Below, piece after piece: positions 1 to 8,356 of a DNA stretch of 64,000 nucleotides. The DNA comes from Blautia sp. GTDB taxonomy: Bacteria; Bacillota; Clostridia; Lachnospirales; Lachnospiraceae. Numbering within the stretch: position 1 is the first letter of the stretch; each line of letters starts with the position of its first letter. Below the pieces are notes generated by a model. It worked only from the letters and a program-made list of their open reading frames with translations, did not search any database and was not told where the DNA came from. The translations under genes and the position numbers were made by a program. The DNA lies in contig JAFUCO010000098.1 in NCBI GenBank assembly GCA_017459635.1, forward strand, positions 53,295 through 117,294, read 5' to 3'.

Positions 1-1
1 G

Positions 2-220
2 CGTCCGGAGGATCTTGACATTGTAGAGCCTGAGAAGGCCAAGATCGTCGGAACTGTGAGAAATATTACTTTCAAGGGCGTTCACTACGAGATCATAATC
101 GACACCGACAAACGTACCTATATGGTGCAGACGACTGACTATGCGGAGCCCGGCCGTAAAGTAGGCCTTACCTTTGGACCGGAAGATGTCCATGTCATGT
201 GGAAGATGGGAGTATACTAA
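2..220 (+). CDS. potA: Spermidine/putrescine ABC transporter ATP-binding protein PotA, C-terminal end (partial)
   Basis: The frame enters from the left edge and gives about 72 residues before a TAA stop. The residues form a short beta-rich tail (for example GTVRNITFKGVHYEI near the start and FGPEDVHVMW near the end), as expected of the C-terminal TOBE-like domain of PotA. That domain follows the ATPase core and helps in regulation and substrate control. The Walker motifs lie outside the window, so the identity rests on this tail and on context: the potB start codon overlaps its stop (TAATG) and the permease and binding-protein genes follow at once. The protein would act on the cytoplasmic face, powering polyamine uptake. 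Confidence 0.85.
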   Translation, partial: RPEDLDIVEPEKAKIVGTVRNITFKGVHYEIIIDTDKRTYMVQTTDYAEPGRKVGLTFGPEDVHVMWKMGVY

Positions 221-1044
221 TGAAACAGTTCCGTCATTTGATAAAACCGTACGTGATCTGGGCAGCGGTGCTGATAGTGATGCCGCTTATCCTGATAGCG
301 CTGTACGCCTTTACCGAAGAAGGAAACTCGGTGCTGACTTTTTCCTTCACCTTTGACAACTTTGCAAAGTTTGCCGAGGCAACCTATATCAATGTTATCC
401 TTAAATCCTTCAAGCTGGGTATTATCACGACACTGATATGCCTTGGACTTGGATATCCGCTGGCATTTATAATATCCAAATTTCCTGAGAAGACACAGAA
501 CACTCTGATCCTTATGGTAACCATCCCCATGTGGATCAATCTGCTTCTGCGTACTTATGCGTGGATGAACATCCTGGCTGACAACGGCATCATCAATCAG
601 TTCTTCCAGGCCATCGGGCTTGGGCAGCTTAAGATGATGTACACTGATTTTTCGGTCATCATCGGCCTTATCTGTAATTTCATGCCGTTTATGATCATAC
701 CTATCCACACATCGCTCAGCAAGATGGATAAGTCCCTGATCGAGGCTGCCTACGACCTTGGCGCCGATCCTTTCCAGACCTTCTGGAGGGTCACCTGGCA
801 GCTTTCCATTCCGGGCGTGCTCAACGGCATTATGATGGTATTCCTGCTTTCGGTATCTACGTTCGTTATTCCAAAGCTTCTTGGCGGCGGACAGTACATG
901 CTGATAGGAAATCTGATCGAGTCACAGTTTATTTCTGTCGGAAACTGGAACTTCGGCAGCGCGATCTCACTGATACTGGCTGTGATCATACTGATCTCCA
1001 TGAGCCTGATGAAGAAGATAGACAAGCAGGAGGACAGGGAATAA
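220..1044 (+). CDS. potB: Spermidine/putrescine ABC transporter permease PotB
   Basis: This is an inner permease subunit of a polyamine importer, 274 residues long as usual for PotB. A longer reading from 199 exists, but the ATG at 220 has a GGGAG ribosome site about 8 bases upstream and overlaps the potA stop by one base, so it is preferred. About six membrane segments are visible, the first near residues 13-33. The cytoplasmic loop that docks with the ATPase carries the EAA-type motif EAAYDLGADPFQTFWRV. It is co-transcribed with the potA tail upstream and with the potC-potD fusion 3 bases downstream. The family is well known; the exact substrate (spermidine or putrescine) cannot be read from the sequence. 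Confidence 0.93.
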   Translation: MKQFRHLIKPYVIWAAVLIVMPLILIALYAFTEEGNSVLTFSFTFDNFAKFAEATYINVILKSFKLGIITTLICLGLGYPLAFIISKFPEKTQNTLILMVTIPMWINLLLRTYAWMNILADNGIINQFFQAIGLGQLKMMYTDFSVIIGLICNFMPFMIIPIHTSLSKMDKSLIEAAYDLGADPFQTFWRVTWQLSIPGVLNGIMMVFLLSVSTFVIPKLLGGGQYMLIGNLIESQFISVGNWNFGSAISLILAVIILISMSLMKKIDKQEDRE

Positions 1045-1047
1045 CAG

Positions 1048-2895
1048 ATGAAAAATAAGAAAAGTTTTTTTACCAGATTCTATGTAGTTCTGTGCCTGGC
1101 GTTTTTCTATCTGCCGATCCTGGTCACGATGATCTTTTCGTTCAATTCCAGCAAGTCACTGACCAGATTTGCAGGCTTTTCACTCAGGTGGTATGCAGAA
1201 CTCATAAATAATGTTGAGGTCGTCAAGGCAGTTTATGTTTCAGTGTCTATAGCGATAATCGCCACGGTCGTGTCGACAGTGCTCGGCACGGTTACTGCGA
1301 TAGGGCTTTCGCGCAACCGCAAGGTGGTCCGCGACATGATCCTTAATGTCAACAATATACCGATCCTCAACCCGGAGATCGTTACCGCTATCGGCCTTAT
1401 GCTGCTGTTTTCATCCATCGGTATGCGTAAAGGCTACATAACGATGCTGCTTGCCCATATAGCGTTCTGTACGCCGTATGTAATTACCAGCGTTTATCCA
1501 AAGGTCAGGAGCCTTGACCCCAACCTTGCCAATGCCGCTATGGATCTTGGCGCGACTCCGTATGAAGCTCTCATAAAAGTTGTGGTGCCGCTCATCAAGG
1601 AGGGCATATTCGCGGGAGCGCTTCTTGCGTTTACGATGTCGTTTGACGATTTCGTTATTTCGTACTTCGTCACCGGAAACGGGACAAAGAATATCTCGAT
1701 CGTCGTCTATAACATGACCAAGAGGATCAATCCTACGATCAATGCGCTTTCAACTATAGTGATCATCGTTATCATAATTGTGCTGGTAGCCGCCAATACG
1801 GTTCCGGACATGATGAAGAAGAGAGGATTCTCCGGGGCAAGCAAGAAACAGAAGGTGATCTCTCTCATCGTGGTGTGCGCGCTGCTTGCCGGGCTTATTA
1901 AATGCGGGAGCATCAGCCGTCAGGCAAAGGTGCTTAAGGTGTATAACGCCGGAGAGTACATGGATCTCAGCCTGCTGGAGGATTTCCAGGAGGAGTTCAA
2001 CTGCACCGTTATCTATGAGACATTTGAGTCTAATGAGATGATGTATACCAAGCTTTCAAGCGGTGAGAGCTATGATATCCTTGTGCCTTCCGACTATATG
2101 ATCGAGAGGCTGATTAAGGAAGAATATCTCCAGTATCTTGAATGGAACAAGATTCCGAACAAGGATAACCTGATGGAGGATGTTCTTGACAAGAGCTATG
2201 ATCCCGGAAACCGTTATTCCTGCCCGTATTTCTGGGGAACAGTAGGAATCCTCTATGACAAGACAGTAGTTGACCCGGAGGATCTAAAGGATGGATGGGA
2301 GCTTCTGAGAAATCCGAAGTACAAAGGACAGATCTATATGTATGATTCGGAACGTGATTCGTTCATGATCGCCCTTAAGGCACTTGGGTATTCGATGAAC
2401 ACGACGGATGAGGATGAGATCAATGATGCCTACAACTGGCTGATCGAACAGCGCGATATCATGGACCCGATATATGCGGGTGACGATGTGATCGACAACA
2501 TGATCTCCGGCAACAAGGCCATTGCAGTGGTTTATTCAGGTGATGCGTCATACATCATAAGCGAGAACGAGGATATGGATTATCTAACTCCGCAGCAGGG
2601 AACAAATGTATGGTATGACGCCATGCTGATAACCAGGGACTGCAGCGAGGTGGATCTTGCCCATGAGTTCATCAACTTCATGCTGCGTGATGACTGCGCG
2701 CTTGCCAACTCGGAAGAGGTTGGATACACATCACCTGTAGAGAGCGCCTTTGAAGAGATGAAGGAAGGAACCTACAATGGTGTTTCTTCATATGTTCCTC
2801 AGATAGACAATCCGAAGAATGAGATATTCGGATATCAGACACCAAAGGTCAAAGAAAAGTATGCCGAGCTGTGGACAAAGGTAAAAGCGCAGTGA
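1048..2895 (+). CDS. potCD: PotC-PotD fusion: polyamine ABC permease joined to its substrate-binding protein
   Basis: This 615-residue protein joins two normally separate subunits. Residues 1-260 are a PotC-type permease with several membrane segments and an EAA loop (NAAMDLGATPYEALIKV, near 162-178). Residues 268-286 form one extra membrane segment. Residues 292-615 are a PotD-type periplasmic-binding domain (KVYNAGEYMDLSLLEDFQ, then LVPSDYMIERLI). The join contains LLAGLIKCGS: a Cys (286) after a hydrophobic stretch that resembles a former lipobox but has Lys just before the Cys. I infer that the binding domain is now tethered by the membrane segment rather than by lipid. It ends directly at the next gene's region. 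Such fusions are known in Firmicutes. Uptake of spermidine/putrescine is the expected role. Confidence 0.92.
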   Translation: MKNKKSFFTRFYVVLCLAFFYLPILVTMIFSFNSSKSLTRFAGFSLRWYAELINNVEVVKAVYVSVSIAIIATVVSTVLGTVTAIGLSRNRKVVRDMILNVNNIPILNPEIVTAIGLMLLFSSIGMRKGYITMLLAHIAFCTPYVITSVYPKVRSLDPNLANAAMDLGATPYEALIKVVVPLIKEGIFAGALLAFTMSFDDFVISYFVTGNGTKNISIVVYNMTKRINPTINALSTIVIIVIIIVLVAANTVPDMMKKRGFSGASKKQKVISLIVVCALLAGLIKCGSISRQAKVLKVYNAGEYMDLSLLEDFQEEFNCTVIYETFESNEMMYTKLSSGESYDILVPSDYMIERLIKEEYLQYLEWNKIPNKDNLMEDVLDKSYDPGNRYSCPYFWGTVGILYDKTVVDPEDLKDGWELLRNPKYKGQIYMYDSERDSFMIALKALGYSMNTTDEDEINDAYNWLIEQRDIMDPIYAGDDVIDNMISGNKAIAVVYSGDASYIISENEDMDYLTPQQGTNVWYDAMLITRDCSEVDLAHEFINFMLRDDCALANSEEVGYTSPVESAFEEMKEGTYNGVSSYVPQIDNPKNEIFGYQTPKVKEKYAELWTKVKAQ

Positions 2896-2925
2896 TTGAC
2901 GGCTGCCGGGCAGAAAGGATGCTTA

Positions 2926-4563
2926 ATGGAAATATATAAAGGAAAATCTGCTTTTCCGGGAATTGCAGCGGGTAAGATACTGTTTTTCGCAAGAGAGGAG
3001 TATGAGATCCGCTGGCACAGTATAAAGGATGTTCATAAGGAGCTTGATTCTTTTGAAAAGGCTAAGAAGGATGTGGCAGATCTTCTTTTGAAGCTGCTTG
3101 CGGAGGCAGAGGGAAAGCCTGCCTCCGTAAGCAAGAACTACAAGGCGCAGCTGGATGTGCTGATGGATCATTCCTACAGTGACGCAATATGCGGGATGAT
3201 AGAGAATCAGGCTGTGAGCGCGGGATATGCAATTCAGACCACGAGGGATGAACTTATTTATACCTTTCAGAATCTTGAGGCTCCGGTGATACGTGAGCGC
3301 ATCAGACATATCCGTGAGATCTCCTTCAAGCTGATACGCGCTCTTGGTACTTCGTCAGCGCAGATCGTCCTGGGGGAGGAACCGGTCATCCTTATCGCGG
3401 AGGAGCTGAACCCGGCCGAGATACTTGAGATTGAGAAGAACAATATTCTTGCGGTAGTGACATCCCATGGATCTGAGATATCACATTCTTCGATAATGAC
3501 AAGGACAATGAACATCCCGTCGCTTTTCAACATAAACGTTGACAAGGACTGGGATGGCAAAACTGCCATTGTGGACGGCTACACAGGAACGCTTTACCTG
3601 AATCCGAGCGATGAACAGCTTAAGGAATATGAACTGAGGCGGCAGGAGGACCTTCGGGAGAGGGAAGAACTGATGAAGCTGAAGGACAGCCCCGACATAA
3701 CTCTTGACGGAAAAGAAGTCAACGTGTATGCCAATATCGGAAGCGTGGATGACCTCAGCAACGTGGATTATTATGGTGCTGACGGAGTGGGGCTGATGCG
3801 CAGCGAGTTCCAGTACCTTGGAAAGGACCGGAGTCCCAGCGAGAATGAACTGTTTCGTGAGTACCGGAAGCTTGCGGAGGCTATGAAGGGCCGCAATGCC
3901 GTGGTGAGGACCATCGACCTTGGGGCTGACAAGAAAGCGGATTATATGCGCATTCCCCCGGAGACAAACCCGATAATGGGAAACCGCGGCATACGTCTGG
4001 CGCTTGACCACCGTGAGGTTTTTGAGGAACAGCTGAGAGCCATATACCGGGCAGGCTGGTACGGGAATCTTTCCATAATGTTCCCGATGATCTCTTCACT
4101 GGAGGAGATGGATGAGATAGACGAGATCATCTCATCGGCAAAAAAGAACCTTACATCACGCAGCATTCCCTTCCGTGACCTGAGAAGGGGCGTTATGATA
4201 GAAACTCCCGCCGCGGTCATGATAGCAGAAGAGCTGGCTGAAAGAGCCGACTTCCTGAGCATAGGTACAAATGACCTCACTCAGTACACTCTTGCAATGG
4301 ACCGCCAGAATCCTTCACTGAAAGACAAATACAACGACCATCACCCCGCCGTGCTGAAAATGATCAAAATGGTCATCGAAGCCGGCCACCGGGCAGGCAA
4401 ACGTGTATACATCTGCGGCGAAATAGCCGCCGAGACCTCCCTCACCGAAACCTTCCTGAGAATGGGCGTAGACGCCCTCTCAGTAGTTCCCGCCTGCGTC
4501 CTCCCCGTCCGAAGAATCCTAAGAGAGACTGATCTGTCAGAAAGGGCTGCAGAAAGAATATGA
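2926..4563 (+). CDS. ptsI: PTS enzyme I-type phosphoenolpyruvate-protein phosphotransferase
   Basis: This 545-residue protein matches enzyme I of the sugar phosphotransferase system, which moves phosphate from PEP to a His on itself and then to HPr. The phospho-His region reads SEISHSSIMTR with His187. The PEP-binding barrel shows TIDLGADKKADYM, NRGIRLALDHR, MIETPAAVM and GTNDLTQYTLAMDR. The Cys near the C-terminus is in ICGEIAAET. An upstream TTG frame at 2896 is open, but the ATG at 2926 with AAAGGA just upstream is the better start. It lies 30 bases after the polyamine transporter fusion, apparently in the same transcript, and no HPr gene is nearby. It could be the general enzyme I or a paralogue serving another phosphocarrier. 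The last ~270 bases are C/A-rich, unlike the rest of the gene. Confidence 0.9.
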   Translation: MEIYKGKSAFPGIAAGKILFFAREEYEIRWHSIKDVHKELDSFEKAKKDVADLLLKLLAEAEGKPASVSKNYKAQLDVLMDHSYSDAICGMIENQAVSAGYAIQTTRDELIYTFQNLEAPVIRERIRHIREISFKLIRALGTSSAQIVLGEEPVILIAEELNPAEILEIEKNNILAVVTSHGSEISHSSIMTRTMNIPSLFNINVDKDWDGKTAIVDGYTGTLYLNPSDEQLKEYELRRQEDLREREELMKLKDSPDITLDGKEVNVYANIGSVDDLSNVDYYGADGVGLMRSEFQYLGKDRSPSENELFREYRKLAEAMKGRNAVVRTIDLGADKKADYMRIPPETNPIMGNRGIRLALDHREVFEEQLRAIYRAGWYGNLSIMFPMISSLEEMDEIDEIISSAKKNLTSRSIPFRDLRRGVMIETPAAVMIAEELAERADFLSIGTNDLTQYTLAMDRQNPSLKDKYNDHHPAVLKMIKMVIEAGHRAGKRVYICGEIAAETSLTETFLRMGVDALSVVPACVLPVRRILRETDLSERAAERI

Positions 4564-4593
4564 AGCGGCTGTGAAAAGTCCTTTTTTCAGAAT

Positions 4594-4633
4594 ATCCCCC
4601 CGCTTGCTTTATCCCTGCAACGGGGGGATTTCT
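4594..4633 (+). terminator. Probable terminator after the pot-ptsI operon
   Basis: Perfect 9-bp arms ATCCCCCCG and CGGGGGGAT enclose an 18-base loop and are followed by a short T-containing tail. It lies 30 bases after the enzyme I stop codon. Confidence 0.55.
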
Positions 4634-4726
4634 CCTCACTTCCTTCAAGAGCAACTGCCCTCGCTGAGTGAAAACTCCCTTCTTAACAAAATAATATTCA
4701 CTGCATAAGGTGGTACAAATTAGTAA

Positions 4727-4776
4727 AAGACAGGGGACGGTTCTGTGTCTTAAGACACAGAACCGTCCCCTGTCTT
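4727..4776. repeat. REP-like repeat family A, perfect 50-bp palindrome
   Basis: Two 25-base units (AAGACAGGGGACGGTTCTGT then GTCTT, and its exact reverse complement) meet head to head. The same unit, usually with CTCTGTCTTA, recurs at 8258, 23092, 24507, 28271, 45698 and 63861. All copies lie in or at the edge of gene gaps. Repeats of this look are known beside REP-associated IS200-like transposases; no such transposase is in the window. Confidence 0.9.
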
Positions 4777-4802
4777 ACTTGCTTCACTAGAATCATTTTA
4801 AA

Positions 4803-4877
4803 AGCGTGTCCGGGGAAAGGGGGGTGCGGGGGGAAAACGTCGGACTTCGCAACTCTGAGAGTGTTTTCCCCCCGCCC
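4803..4877. repeat. Family C hairpin repeat, copy 1
   Basis: A G-rich arm (GGGGGGAAAAC) pairs with a later arm (GTTTTCCCCCC) around a conserved core, GTCGGACTTCG then ACTCTGAGAG. The same core with different but still complementary arms recurs at 16554-16640, so the stem is conserved by covariation. Confidence 0.75.
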
Positions 4878-4976
4878 TTCCGGTTTCATAGAGTAACGGG
4901 TGCAAGGGGAAGTGAAAGAACTTTATTTCACCCCCTTCCCTGTATTCAGGTGCTGAATTAGAATTAATCTTTAAAC

Positions 4977-5005
4977 TTGCGTAATGTCTGTATTCTTGTT
5001 ATAAT
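4977..5005 (+). promoter_or_regulatory. Predicted sigma-A promoter for ugd-lcp
   Basis: A -35 box TTGCGT (4977-4982), a 17-base spacer and a perfect -10 box TATAAT (5000-5005) lie 72 bases before the ugd start codon. Confidence 0.65.
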
Positions 5006-5076
5006 AAGATACTTAAGAAAAAAGTAACTGTTAGATCAGGCGTTTTGCGCCTTGTTTATGAAAAAAGGAAAATCTT

Positions 5077-6315
5077 ATGAAAATTGCAGTAGCAGGAACC
5101 GGATATGTCGGTCTGTCGATCGCGGTGCTGCTTGCGCAGCACAACGAAGTGACGGCTGTAGACATAATCCCGGAAAAAGTAGAAATGATCAACAACAGGA
5201 TCTCCCCGATAAAAGATGCGGAGATCGAGGAATACCTCGCCGGGAAGGAACTTAATCTGAAGGCAACGCTTGACGGCGAAGAAGCCTACCGTCAGGCTGA
5301 GCTTGTAATAATCGCAGCGCCTACCAACTATGACAGCCGCCGCAATTATTTCGACACTTCAGCTGTTGAAAATGTCATAGACCTGGTTTCCGGCGTGAAC
5401 CCTGACGCTGTGATGGTGATCAAATCAACCATACCGGTGGGATATACAGAGCATATCAGGAAAGAGAAAGGAAACAGCCGTATCCTTTTCAGCCCTGAGT
5501 TCCTGAGAGAGAGCAAGGCACTTTATGACAATCTGTACCCGAGCCGTATTGTTGTAGGTACAGATCTTTCGGACAGCAGCATGGTTGAGGCTGCAAATAT
5601 GTTCGCAGGACTTCTCAAAGAAGGGGCGATCAAAGAGGATATTGAAACTCTTGTCATGGGCTTTACCGAGGCAGAAGCAGTCAAGCTTTTCGCCAACACC
5701 TATCTTGCTCTTCGAGTAAGCTTTTTCAACGAGCTGGATACTTACGCCGAGGTCAAAGGGCTGGATACAAAATCTATCATAGATGGCGTCTGCCTTGATC
5801 CGAGGATCGGGAAGCATTACAACAATCCGTCCTTCGGATATGGCGGCTACTGTCTGCCAAAGGATACCAAACAGCTTCTGGCAAACTATGAGGATGTTCC
5901 GGAGAACCTTATCCAGGCGATCGTTGAAGCCAACCGTACACGAAAGGATTTCGTGGCGGACCGTGTGCTGCAGCTGTCGGGCTACTACAGCTATGCAGAC
6001 CGGAATACCTACAGCAGCCAGATGGAACGGCCTGTCACTGTAGGTGTTTTCAGGCTTACCATGAAGAGCAATTCGGACAATTTCAGACAGAGCAGCATTC
6101 AGGGAATAATGAAGCGTGTCAAGGCAAAAGGCGCGAAAGTCATTATCTATGAGCCATCGCTTGAAGACGGCACAACTTTTTTCGGAAGCCTTGTAGTAAA
6201 TGACCTGGATTCTTTCAAACGTCAGAGCGATACTATCATCGCAAACCGATATGACAGCTGCCTTGATGATGTCGCTGAAAAGGTGTATACAAGAGATCTG
6301 TTCAGAAGAGACTGA
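5077..6315 (+). CDS. ugd: UDP-glucose 6-dehydrogenase family protein
   Basis: A 412-residue nucleotide-sugar dehydrogenase. It has the N-terminal NAD-binding motif GTGYVGLS (residues 7-14), the central helix region [17 protein letters not shown], and the catalytic Cys259 in [11 protein letters not shown]. The family oxidises the C6 hydroxyl of a UDP-hexose twice to a uronic acid. UDP-glucose to UDP-glucuronate is the likeliest reaction, and the length (about 390-430) fits that branch. The ATG at 5077 has AAAGGA eight bases upstream. It is followed 41 bases later by an LCP-type ligase and then by dTDP-rhamnose genes on the other strand, so a role in surface polysaccharide is likely. Other UDP-sugar substrates cannot be excluded. 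Confidence 0.9.
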   Translation: MKIAVAGTGYVGLSIAVLLAQHNEVTAVDIIPEKVEMINNRISPIKDAEIEEYLAGKELNLKATLDGEEAYRQAELVIIAAPTNYDSRRNYFDTSAVENVIDLVSGVNPDAVMVIKSTIPVGYTEHIRKEKGNSRILFSPEFLRESKALYDNLYPSRIVVGTDLSDSSMVEAANMFAGLLKEGAIKEDIETLVMGFTEAEAVKLFANTYLALRVSFFNELDTYAEVKGLDTKSIIDGVCLDPRIGKHYNNPSFGYGGYCLPKDTKQLLANYEDVPENLIQAIVEANRTRKDFVADRVLQLSGYYSYADRNTYSSQMERPVTVGVFRLTMKSNSDNFRQSSIQGIMKRVKAKGAKVIIYEPSLEDGTTFFGSLVVNDLDSFKRQSDTIIANRYDSCLDDVAEKVYTRDLFRRD

Positions 6316-6356
6316 TAACTTAATAACTTAAGACAATAGTTTGGGGGATGTTGATA

Positions 6357-8195
6357 ATGAAAAGAAGAAGCGGAGGAGCGGCAGGAAAGATCCTTACATT
6401 GCTGTTATTGCTTTGCGGTGCCGGTACGGTTTATCTTTTATATAATACAAACCTTCTGCCGGTCAAATATCTTGCGCTTATTACAGCAGGAGCGGTAGTT
6501 CTGATACTCCTTGTCGGATTCCTGACATGGGATTTTCACAGCAGGGGGAAGTTTGTTCTCGGACTGTTTTTGTGGTTTGCGGTGCTGATGGTCTTCGCGG
6601 TTGCAGTTATATACGTAAGGCAGACGCACAGCACAATGGCTGAAATTACGAGCGCAGAGAAAGAAGTGTCTGCGATGGGAGTCTTTGTTAAGACGGATAA
6701 TGCTGCATCTTCACTGCCGGAAACAAGCGGAGTGACATATGGTGTGCTGAGGACACTCGACCGTGAAAACACTGACGCGGCTCTTTCGAGGATTCAGGAA
6801 CAGACAGGGACAGCTCCTGAGACAGCCGAGTATGACGGCCTTACAGAACTGGTGGATTCTGTAGTATCAGATGAAACAGGGGCTATTATTCTTAATGAGG
6901 CCTATCTGGACGTTATCAGGGAGCTTGATGGCTATCAGCAGCTTGATTCCATGATAAAGGAGATAGCGACTGAGAATGTTGAGACAGAAGTAAAGAGACC
7001 TGCACAGGTCGTACAGACCCAGGGGCAGGGCACAGGCAATTCTGCGGATGGTGCTTCAGACGCTGATGCATCTGATTCTGATGATAGCGGTACTGAAGAA
7101 GTGGCTTTGGCACAGACAGCTCCGCCAGTGAATAACAAGGATGTTATAGTGATATATGTCAGCGGAATAGACAACCGTGGAGGCATTGTTGCAAAGAGCC
7201 GAAGCGATGTCAATATTGTGGCAGTGGCAAACCTTGGTACTCATCAGATGCTGCTGATAAATACACCGAGGGATTATTTCGTTCCGCTTTCAATCTCCAA
7301 CGGAGCTCCTGACAAGCTTACACATGCCGGTATCTATGGCATTAACTGCAGTATGGATACACTGAGCATGCTTTACAATATTCCGATCCCTTATTATATC
7401 AAAGTGAACTTCCAGGGCTTTATCGATATTATCAATGCTCTTGGCGGTATCGATGTATATTCGGACTATACCTTCGACAGCAAGAATGAGCTTGGATGGC
7501 ATTATAATGAAGGAGTCAACCATATGGATGGCGAGGCTGCCCTTACCTTTGCCCGCGAGCGTTTCTCATTCGCCGACGGCGACCGCCAGAGGGGCAAGAA
7601 CCAGATGGCAGTCATCCAGGGAATCATGGCAAAAGCAGGTTCTGTGGAAATGATCACAAATTACGCGCAGATCCTTAAGAGCCTTGAAGGCAGCTTTGAG
7701 ACCAACATTTCATATGATGAGATCGCCAGGATCATGACGAAACAGCTTGAGGAAGGCGGAGAGTGGAACCTTGTTACCTACAGCGTGAATGGTAACGGAG
7801 CAACCGAGAAGCCGTACTCGCTCAGCACTCCGGCATACGTAATGGTTCCCGACCAGTCAACCGTAGACATGGCAAAGAGCTTGGCCCAGCAGGTAATAGA
7901 CGGAGCAGTACTTCAGCAGGTGAACGAGGAGATAGTCCCGCTTCTGAGTGAAGAGGAAGCTAACGCGATAGCTGCCGAAGAAAACGGCCTGCTTACCCCG
8001 ACACCGGCTCCATCCGGAGCCCCGGCAGACGGAACAGCGCCTGCAGCCGGAACCGCTCCAGCCGATGGAACCGCTCCCGCTGACGGAACCGCCCCGGCAA
8101 CCGGCACAGTTCCGGCAGCTGATACAACAGCTCCCGCAGGAGAAACAGCCCCGGCAGCAGATGCATCAGGAACAGCAGCTGTCCCGGCGGCATAG
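6357..8195 (+). CDS. LytR-CpsA-Psr (LCP) family cell-wall polymer ligase with Ala/Pro/Thr-rich tail
   Basis: The 612-residue protein begins with two or three membrane segments (residues about 10-90). After an acidic, low-complexity linker comes the LCP catalytic domain: VIYVSGIDNRGG, SRSDVNIVAVANL, INTPRDYFVPL and ALTFARERFSFADGDRQRG with its conserved Arg residues. LCP enzymes transfer lipid-linked polymers such as teichoic acids or capsule to peptidoglycan on the outer face. The C-terminus carries about eight GTAPA(D/A)-type repeats, a flexible wall-spanning tail. The ATG at 6357 is preferred over 6348 because GGGGG lies nine bases before it. It shares the ugd promoter and is closed by a strong terminator. 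The nearby ugd and rml genes suggest what polymer it may attach, but this is inference. Confidence 0.9.
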   Translation: MKRRSGGAAGKILTLLLLLCGAGTVYLLYNTNLLPVKYLALITAGAVVLILLVGFLTWDFHSRGKFVLGLFLWFAVLMVFAVAVIYVRQTHSTMAEITSAEKEVSAMGVFVKTDNAASSLPETSGVTYGVLRTLDRENTDAALSRIQEQTGTAPETAEYDGLTELVDSVVSDETGAIILNEAYLDVIRELDGYQQLDSMIKEIATENVETEVKRPAQVVQTQGQGTGNSADGASDADASDSDDSGTEEVALAQTAPPVNNKDVIVIYVSGIDNRGGIVAKSRSDVNIVAVANLGTHQMLLINTPRDYFVPLSISNGAPDKLTHAGIYGINCSMDTLSMLYNIPIPYYIKVNFQGFIDIINALGGIDVYSDYTFDSKNELGWHYNEGVNHMDGEAALTFARERFSFADGDRQRGKNQMAVIQGIMAKAGSVEMITNYAQILKSLEGSFETNISYDEIARIMTKQLEEGGEWNLVTYSVNGNGATEKPYSLSTPAYVMVPDQSTVDMAKSLAQQVIDGAVLQQVNEEIVPLLSEEEANAIAAEENGLLTPTPAPSGAPADGTAPAAGTAPADGTAPADGTAPATGTVPAADTTAPAGETAPAADASGTAAVPAA

Positions 8196-8210
8196 AATTA
8201 ATAAGTTGTA

Positions 8211-8256
8211 AAAAGTGGCTGTGAAAAAGTGTTACTCTTTTCACAGCCACTTTTTT
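8211..8256 (+). terminator. Strong intrinsic terminator after the LCP gene
   Basis: Arms AAAAGTGGCTGTGAAAA and TTTTCACAGCCACTTTT flank a short loop and are followed by six T. The stem contains the GGCTGTGAAAAGT motif seen after several other genes here. Confidence 0.85.
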
Positions 8257-8257
8257 A

Positions 8258-8356
8258 GGACAGGGGACGGTTCTCTGTCTTAAAAAAATAAGACAGAGAA
8301 CCGTCCCCCTGTCTTATTTCTGTTTATTCTAAGACAGAGAACCGTCCCCTGTCTTA
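8258..8356. repeat. Family A repeat cluster, three units
   Basis: One forward unit (8258-8282) and two reverse units (8288-8316 and 8329-8356) of GACAGGGGACGGTTCTCTGT. The third unit reaches into the rmlD reading frame and supplies its last codons and stop. Confidence 0.9.

Larger units (their letters stand above)
4564..5076. other. Gene-free stretch rich in hairpins and repeats
   Basis: The 513 bases between the enzyme I gene and ugd hold no credible gene. In order: a GGCTGTGAAAAGT motif at about 4566-4579, a terminator (4594-4633), a perfect 50-bp palindrome of repeat family A, a family C hairpin, another hairpin at 4904-4938 (AAGGGG... CCCCTT arms, possible terminator), and the ugd promoter. 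Confidence 0.7.

Noticed and set aside
4727-4776. Palindrome as a terminator or replication origin
   Set aside because: It is one of many copies of a dispersed repeat, lacks a T-run and has no DnaA-box cluster.
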